Below, piece by piece: positions 56,690 to 64,000 of a stretch of 64,000 bases of DNA; position 1 is the first letter of the stretch; each line of letters starts with the position of its first letter. Under the pieces are notes generated by a model. The model saw nothing but the letters and a program-made list of their open reading frames with translations, had not been told where the DNA came from and searched no databases. The DNA is from Sclerotinia nivalis (taxonomy: Eukaryota > Ascomycota > Leotiomycetes > Helotiales > Sclerotiniaceae): positions 930,001-994,000 of the forward strand of contig JAPEIS010000011.1 in NCBI GenBank assembly GCA_029531795.1. The letters run 5' to 3'. Position numbers and translations under genes: made by a program.

Positions 56690-58459
56690 GAAGGTTGCTG
56701 GAGATATGCATCGTGGTTTTTCGGCTTTTTGCAGTCGACAGAGCTACAGAGATTATATTGATCAGACTAATGATTCTTGTAATCGCGTAAAGTACGGCCA
56801 ATCTTTTGTAGTTGCAGTATCAAAGAAACACGGGTGGGGAGAGAAATGCGAAATATGTGAAGCGAGTCGAGAAATTGATGTTAACAAGAGAAATGTGATA
56901 TAATATTATATATTGCTTTCGTGTGATGTTATTAGATGTATTAATCAACTTCTGTTCCATTTCATTATTGACAGATATCATAGGAAGTTAGCGTCTATGA
57001 TCAGCTCCTATAGTGCGGGGTATTTTCGCTTATTTTCAACTCCCCCTTACATTTCCCTTACTTGAGGCAAGCCTATTCGAACAACAACCAATATCTCACA
57101 TCACATACAATTAAAGACTTTTTGTATTCCAGTGAGCTATCCCTAAATTCCACGGTCAACTGCTCTCAATGATGAAATTTTCCTCACCCATAGGGATGAA
57201 TTAAACATCCGTTCCATTTTCACCTGTTCTCATCTGAATCCTTGGCTTCAAAGACGAGCAACGGTTGAGCATTTCGGATAAATAATCACGGTATGATCGA
57301 CAATCACCGTTCCACTACCAGTACTGACAGCCTTTGTTTTCTTCAACTAAAATCTTGGTTGATCGTGCCTCCTCTACGAGCGAACTTTGACCAGCCCTTT
57401 CCGGCCAGAGGCTGTATTTGACGTGCCGCACTTATCTTCCAATAATTTTATGAACGATACTGTGGTGAAATCCAGCAGCATTGGCGGGCCGTGATTTTTA
57501 CAAACCTCTTTACTCTGGTCGGGCAGCACAGAATCGGATACTGTGACAAGATCGAACTTGAAGTCCCAAGCATATGATATCTTCCAAAAAAGTGCAATTC
57601 TCGCAATATCTTGCGGAAATTTAAATTAGACAAATTCGCTGGTTGGTCCAGAAATAATCAGGATGTTCGGATTTTTAAAGTTATTTGTGCAAGCATTCCC
57701 TGGTGTAACCATTGCGAGAAGAAAAAACCTGTGAGACACCAGCCAGGTGTTGAGACATCCATCTGCACTTCTTGTCTATGCAGGCGAGGAAGGGAAATTG
57801 CAAGTGGAGATGCTTGAGATATGACTTCAATGATGGATTTCTCCTTTGCTGATTTCACAAATGCAACAATTGAGTTCCTCTTTGGTGCGGCCAGGCTTTC
57901 GTAGACTGTGTTTAAAATGGCATTTTCGTTTCTCGTAAAACAAAATAAATTCACTTGTTCGGGTGTAGCATTTATGATAGACCCCTTCGTCTCTATTTGT
58001 TGTGGATTGGTACAGCAGTTGAGGATGGTTGTTAGTTTTACCACGGTTGCTCTTTGATTAGGATTTATCCAATAATCAGGCCGCATTTGTTTGAGCTCGA
58101 TAGTGCTTCATCTTACCACCAGCAGTTGATTAGCGGTCAGACAATTAGAATTAGAGTAAGAGGTCATCATTGTACCAATCTAATGAATTTGGTGGTTCCA
58201 CTATATGCCGAAACCGTAACCGGAACGTCCCTTACGACCCTTTCACATTACTGTTACTGTAACTATCTTGTGTGACTTTGTGATGGCACTTTAAGATCAG
58301 TACCCCGCGCCTTATTCGTAGTGAATTTAAATTTAGATAGGTAAATCAGACCACCACTTAATCTGAGGTCTCAAATCTCTCAGATCCATACTCTGACTTC
58401 GAATTCTTTTGATAACGGCATTGTATTTGTTCCTTACAACTTTCTATTGAAAGGCCATA
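56690..58459. other. Intergenic between xylanase and permease genes
   Basis: Contains a minus-strand open frame at 57658-58086 (142 codons) and an overlapping plus-strand frame at 57611-57817 with CNHC and CTSC motifs. Neither has recognisable homology, and they cannot both be coding. I do not call either as a gene. Confidence 0.4.
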
Positions 58460-60142
58460 ATGAGCACTGAATCCACCCCACCAATCTTGCCCAGCGACAC
58501 CAATATAGATACTACAAAATCTTCTGAAAAGATGAAAGAACAGGTCCATTTAGCGCCTGATGAGTGCGAATCGGGTCTCAGCCAGATACAAGATTCGAAA
58601 TCTCGGGGAAGCACACGACGCGGACTAAAATCTCGACATGCACAGATGATCGCATTGGGAGGTACCATTGGTACAGGATTATTTGTTGGAACTGGACAAG
58701 CCCTTTCAGTTGGAGGGCCTGGGTTCCTCTTCCTTGCATATTGTCTTAACACAATATTCGTCTATGGTATTGTGACAGCGACAACAGAGATCAGTGTATA
58801 TATGCCGACTGATGGAAGTACGATGGCGTCATATGGCTCTCGTTACGTCTCTCCCAGTCTTGGATTCGCCATGGGATGGCTTTACTGGTATTCTTTCGCC
58901 ATTATTGTTCCCTACGAGATCACTGCCGCCGGATTGGTTGTTAATTATTGGCCGAATGATATAAATATTGCCGTGTGGATCACCGTCCTTCTCTTCGTAA
59001 TCATTGGCCTAAACTGCTTTCCCGTAAAGGTGTATGGAGAGACCGAGTTTTGGTTTGCTTCGCTGAAGGTATTCATGATAGTTGGCCTTTTGATCCTTTC
59101 TTTTATTCTATTCTGGGGCGGCGGCCCATCACATCGGCGGCTTGGATTTCATTACTGGAAAGATCCAGGGGCCACTAAAGAATACCTTATCGACGGAGCC
59201 GGGGGAAGGTTTTGTGCTCTTCTATATGTCCTTGTCTTCTCCGCTTTCCCCTTTAGCTTCGCGCCCGAATTACTTGTAATTACGGGAGGTGAAATGGAAT
59301 CACCACGACGAAATCTGCCGATCGCCGCCAAACGATACTTCTACCGACTTCTTATTTTCTACATTGGCGGAACCCTTGCAATAGGGGTTATCGTGAGTAG
59401 TAACGCGCCAGGTTTGATTGGCGGCGGGGCCGGCGCAACATCGTCACCCTGGGTAATAGCAATCAAAAATGCGGGTATCTCAGGCCTAGACAGTGTCATA
59501 AATGCGGTGATCATCACATCTGCGTGGTCTTCGGGCAATTCCTTCCTTTACATGTCAAGTAGATCTTTGTATTCTCTTGCGCGTTTTGGGAATGCACCAA
59601 GGGTTTTCAAGATATGCAATAGATGGGGTGTGCCCTATCCTGCGCTCATTGCAAGCTCAATGCTATCACTCTTGGCCTATCTCAACTGCGCTAGCAGTGG
59701 AGTACAGGTTTTCAACTGGTTCATTAATCTCACCAACACATCTGGGTTTATTTCCTGGATTTGTTGCTGTATAGTCTTTTTCCGCTTTCGCAAGGCATGC
59801 GCTATACATGAAATCACGGATCTACCATACAAATCGCGTTTCCAGCCTTATCTGGCTTACGTCTCGATATGTGCTTTCACGGTTCTTCTTCTTTGTAACG
59901 GATTCAGCGTCTTCTTCCATGGAGAATGGAACATATCGTCATTTCTCACCGCCTATATCGGCCTTCCTGTTTTCCTAGTCATTTACATGGGCCATCGCAT
60001 TTACTACTGGTCAGACGAGTGGATGTTGCGTCCGGCTGACGTTGATATGACGAGTGGTTTAGAAGAAGTCTTGGCTACTGAGATTGCCACTCCTGTTAGA
60101 ACAGGTCGGTGGTACCACAATCTGGGCAAGATCTGGGAGTGA
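58460..60142 (+). CDS. Amino-acid permease, AAT/YAT family
   Basis: An intronless frame of 560 codons for a plasma-membrane proton-coupled amino-acid transporter of the fungal YAT type. The hydrophilic N-terminal tail (about 60 residues, Ser/Thr/Glu-rich) is followed by LKSRHAQMIALGGTIGTGLF, the conserved first helix with the GxIGTGLFVG substrate-binding loop. A FAPELLVITGGEMESPRRNL segment matches the family signature between helices five and six (FxGxExxxxxxGExxNPRxxxP-like). About twelve hydrophobic spans are visible up to MGHRIYYWSDEWM, then a cytosolic tail. Length is in the usual 500-600 range. Preference for particular amino acids cannot be told from sequence alone. Transporters of this size with no intron are common in the family. 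Confidence 0.93.
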   Translation: MSTESTPPILPSDTNIDTTKSSEKMKEQVHLAPDECESGLSQIQDSKSRGSTRRGLKSRHAQMIALGGTIGTGLFVGTGQALSVGGPGFLFLAYCLNTIFVYGIVTATTEISVYMPTDGSTMASYGSRYVSPSLGFAMGWLYWYSFAIIVPYEITAAGLVVNYWPNDINIAVWITVLLFVIIGLNCFPVKVYGETEFWFASLKVFMIVGLLILSFILFWGGGPSHRRLGFHYWKDPGATKEYLIDGAGGRFCALLYVLVFSAFPFSFAPELLVITGGEMESPRRNLPIAAKRYFYRLLIFYIGGTLAIGVIVSSNAPGLIGGGAGATSSPWVIAIKNAGISGLDSVINAVIITSAWSSGNSFLYMSSRSLYSLARFGNAPRVFKICNRWGVPYPALIASSMLSLLAYLNCASSGVQVFNWFINLTNTSGFISWICCCIVFFRFRKACAIHEITDLPYKSRFQPYLAYVSICAFTVLLLCNGFSVFFHGEWNISSFLTAYIGLPVFLVIYMGHRIYYWSDEWMLRPADVDMTSGLEEVLATEIATPVRTGRWYHNLGKIWE

Positions 60143-63100
60143 TTTGTCGCCCGATGAACTCGCGGTTTTAGCTTCTGTACAAATAAGTTTATATAGTTAT
60201 TATCGGCTGGCCGACACCTTTTTGCTAACAATTAAAAGAGATGTTCGCTTAATTTGTAATGCAGTCTGAGCTTTGTCGTGATGTAGCCAATAGTGTTTTG
60301 ATTTGGATATTAGAAGCCTGTTCGCTGCTTGATCGGGCGCTGAAGGAAGCTAAGCCTGAGTAAAATCATTTAGGAACTGCATGTGCATTTATTAGTAAAC
60401 TTAGGCTCTATCGGGAAGTATAATATTGGAAGCTTAAAAGCTGTTTTTTGACTATTCACTGCACTCAATTCCAGCAACCACCGGTTCAAAATGCATTTGG
60501 AGATTGATTAGTGACAAGTGTACTTGTCAGGCAATCAGCCTGAATATACTTTCTGATTCAGCCAAATAGTCTTCATGAATAGCTGACATCACTAGGCTCA
60601 TCATACTCGACCTAGATTCTCGGAATTTCAAAATTTGCATATACTTGAGATCGTGGTAGAGGTTAATATTCTGTTAAGACTCGCCGGAGTTTCAATAGCA
60701 ACCGGGAATCTCCATTGTTCTGATTAACGCAGCATTAACTGATGTTTCTTCATTCTTGATCCCATCCAAAGCTCTCTGAAATATGAATCTGGATTTCTAT
60801 ACTAACCTTCTTTAGTAGTTTTAGCCCTATGTAAACGAACCTTCGAAGCCAAGAGCTAATTTGATTTTGATGGATGTCCATGATACACACTATATACTCC
60901 GAGCCAATGTCGAGGTTACTTGAGTCTTGGAAATGGAGAGTAATGGATATTGAATAATATCCAGTGAAAGCTACACCCTTAAATAATCTCCGAGGTACAA
61001 GTGAATGATCTAAACGTAGAACCGTACTGGAGGCCCTTACTTAAGTTATGATCCAAATCATTTAATTATTAGATTCCCTCTCTTATAATATTAAGCAACA
61101 AACTCATGAAGAGCTTGTCAGTGTGAAAACTGGCTTTGCTTTGCAAGAGGTCTAGACCTCAAGCTTGATATCGAGGGACTGGATTGTTATATAAGAACGA
61201 AGATGCCATGCGCTCCGCTCATGCTCAAGGAAATAAAACCTAAACTAAGCAACATCGTCTCATCTTATTTTATGGTCTCGCCTGTAAGATCATGAAAATT
61301 CGTGTTTACTGTCATATCCTGAAGAGCATTGCTCAGTATTTTCTTGCCAGATTTTGATCGGGAATGGATTACTAGAGAGAATAGTCGTTTTTTATGTCGA
61401 CTAGTATCTCGAGCTGCTAATCATGAGAAAGTCTGATAGGTCGACCGGTGGCTTCTCACAGTTGTTATGCCGACAGTAAAGCCTAGTGCTTAGCAGCTTG
61501 CACATGTTCGCTGTTACAGTCGTTGAAGTTAAAAATGCATTTATGCACGTAGGTATGCCACTTGGCAGAAGCAGAATCTACCTCGAGAAGCCATAGATTC
61601 ATTGGAGTTTGCCACGAAGGTCCGCTGGGGACTAAATCAATAAAGCTTCGCAAAATAACAGGGCGAAGTCGTCTTAGAAAGAACTAATCATACTTTGCAA
61701 GACTCAAGTCAATATGAGAAAGGGCAGCGATCATGTCACATAACGGATGATGAAGAAAAAGAGCTGGAAATAAGCTTCTATGTGCCAACAAATAATACAA
61801 CACTGCCTTTGAATGCTTCATCCCATCCATGCTTGTATTATTTAGAGTGTATTTGAGAATTTCTGTCTTAAACTACAGCGATCTTCTCGGCACACAATCA
61901 AAGACTAAATAATATTTCAACGTGATCTTAACGAACTAGCTTACGAACTCCAAGTTATGTCACCTTCATGAAAGTGAACATAACAACCAACAGTCAGTTT
62001 CTTCTTGATCACAAAGTGACAAGACGATTAAAAGGCGCTTAGATATCTCAGAGAACAATGAATAGGCAATATTAGATACGGAACTTCAGTAGCTGGCTGT
62101 AATCCCCGACGGTGTGAGAGATTTCTCATGTATTCAATACCCGCTTTACCATTATCATATGACAAAAATTCCCATTCACAAACTCCGTGCCATGCATATA
62201 ACATAGCAGATGGATGGAACGCTGCTTCATTGCGTGTCTACCTTGCCGCGACCATGGATTCAGGAACTTTTTCTCGAAGTTCAGACGATCCAATATTGCG
62301 ATAACCCTGCTACCAACTATGGCGGAAATAGAACTGGAATATACGTTCTAGTTTAAAGTATTGAGTAAATAGCTGAAATTTTTCAGATGGTAGATCTAGA
62401 TTACCTCTCTGCGGGTATTTACTGCCATTGGGAAATCATGACCTCCTTGAAATAACAGATGGATCAGACGATACGTGACACATTGACATCTGAAACCACA
62501 TCACACGTCTCTTGCTACTAAAAAATAAGAGCTCTCAACTTTTAAGTATCATCTATACCTACCTTACGATCTAGCTCTGTGAGAATTCCTAATAAGTCAT
62601 TAAATCACTTAATAATATTTACCGAACCAATGGTTATATGATCACGTGATATATTAATAATATGATTTCATATTATTAAATTTTATTATTATCCGATCAA
62701 CCTCCTCCGAGAAGCTCTATCTACTGTCACTTTATTTCCCGGAATTCTTATTACTGCGAGTGAGACTATAGTGTTAAAACAGAAACCGTAGAAGCTTCTC
62801 AAGACATTTTCCAATATTTCCACCCTAGAAACTCACAGACACGAATGAACTTCTCCGTTGTTGCTATCGTAGACCCCAATTTTGAGAATTGGTAGACTTT
62901 TGGTGGATGGTGAAGCGTGCTTTTGAGTTGCGAAGCGTTAATACTTGGCAACTTGTCTATTTTGATATATGATAATTTCGGACACATTAGCTGATATGGA
63001 AATCTGTATATAGTGGAGGCGGAACTATGGGCAACAATAGCTGCTTTGTTTGAAGAAACCTTTGTATGCTTCTGACAAATGAAATAAGTCTGCGGAGAGG

Positions 63101-64000
63101 CAATTAATTGATTAGAACACAACCAAAAGCTGATGCAAGGCTTATACTATGATTGTGTCCTGGCAAAAAGCTCCAAATATGAGGATTCTGTTATTGATGA
63201 CTTATTTAAGCACCATCTTTCCGATGGAATAAATCTGTCAATATCTCATTCACTGAACGGCGTCTTCGCGATTCACCGGCCTACTTGGCCAATGATAGGA
63301 ACAACAGCAAAGCCTAACACGACTAAGATTAGTTGAAACCTAGCAAGATTCTGGATAATTCACCCCTATCTTGATATTTTCCCGCGTCTTGATTGATGTG
63401 ATCCTTCAGAACGTGACAGATTTATCGCTGCACCACAACGTGTGAGATATTCCATGCTAAACAGTGTAAGCAGCCTCCTCTCATCAATCAGGTACAATTT
63501 AAGTTCCAGTGTGATAACGATACTGGTAACATGTTATCAATGTAAATAGATATCAAATTATCGCAAAAACCTTCAAACAACTAGCCCAAGCAGTAAACAA
63601 GATTTTCTACTTACAGCTCAGGAGCGCTTCATTATTATTTGAGATGAATCTAGTAAATAAGTATAAAAAATTTCTTTAGGACTAGAAGCAAGCATGTAAT
63701 TAGTCGAAGAAACAACTCTTAACCAGAAATTACGATAGGTACAGAAGAAGTCTGTTCAATCAGCAAATACTAGCCTAGACACCTGTTCGGGTTACAGATT
63801 ATTGACACCCAGCTACACGCTGCTACTTTATGCCTGGAGAACATAAGGCCGCATAACAAGCAAGTAGGAGAAACGGTTAGGCGACATAGCTAGCCTGACA
63901 CCGCAATGTTCTAACCTGCAACCGAAATATCAATGCCCAGAAACTGAGCCGAACATGTATTCGGCACATAGCTGCGATCTCGCCTAGTAAATGAGAGATA
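60143..64000. other. Gene-poor 3.9-kb end of the window
   Basis: No supportable gene on either strand; the longest open frame is a 107-codon minus-strand one at 62799-63122 with no recognisable features. Composition is close to the surrounding intergenic DNA, without obvious repeats. Confidence 0.5.

Noticed and set aside
62799..63122. Minus-strand frame of 107 codons near the window end
   Set aside because: No signal, domain or splice partner; typical of chance frames in this composition.

Overview
This window looks like nuclear DNA of a filamentous ascomycete. Genes carry short GT-AG introns (about 48-60 bp, a few of 100-300 bp) with CTRAC/CTRAT-type branch sites. Intergenic DNA is AT-rich, genes lie on both strands without operons, and several proteins are typical of fungi: an alpha-1,3-glucanase, a GH11 xylanase, a serine-rich cupredoxin, a PTH11-type rhodopsin-domain protein and a fungal amino-acid permease. 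The gene style fits Leotiomycetes, probably Sclerotiniaceae (Botrytis/Sclerotinia). That placement is inferred from protein style and was not tested by search.

Layout. 1-8 kb: four same-strand, intronless genes of an unrecognised family, each with an N-terminal [FY]xC[GT]H motif followed by CxxC. 8.8-9.2 kb: an inverted-repeat, MITE-like element, then a doubtful small membrane-protein gene. 11.5-13.4 kb: ALG6 (ER N-glycan glucosyltransferase). 14.4-16.0 kb: a six-exon cupredoxin-like surface protein with one membrane span. 18.5-19.8 kb (minus): an unknown secreted protein, divergent from a 14-exon GH71 alpha-1,3-glucanase (21.1-26.0 kb) that has four tandem cysteine modules and an in-frame TAG in its signal peptide. 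29.0-32.1 kb: a gamma-butyrobetaine dioxygenase-like gene divergent from a TPC1-type mitochondrial carrier. 32.7-36.8 kb: a conserved acidic protein and an ELMO-domain protein. 37.3-39.5 kb: a degenerate array of about 27 copies of a ~30-bp core. 40.5 kb: a MAPEG protein. 43.5-44.8 kb (minus): MTD1, cytosolic NAD-dependent methylene-THF dehydrogenase. 46.4-50.0 kb: MMS19. 51.8-52.7 kb: an AT-rich block between 18-bp direct repeats. 53.4-54.8 kb: a rhodopsin-domain membrane protein. 56.0-56.7 kb: a divergent GH11 xylanase. 58.5-60.1 kb: an amino-acid permease. 60.2-64 kb: no supportable gene.

Conserved housekeeping genes (ALG6, TPC1, ELMO, MTD1, MMS19) are interspersed with fast-evolving or secreted genes. 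No biosynthetic cluster is apparent. The features most worth following are the C[GT]H-CxxC gene array, the 27-copy repeat, a 20-nt block shared by introns of unrelated genes, and the interrupted GH71 gene. Exon boundaries were assigned by eye from splice signals and reading frame, and can be wrong where the family is unknown.
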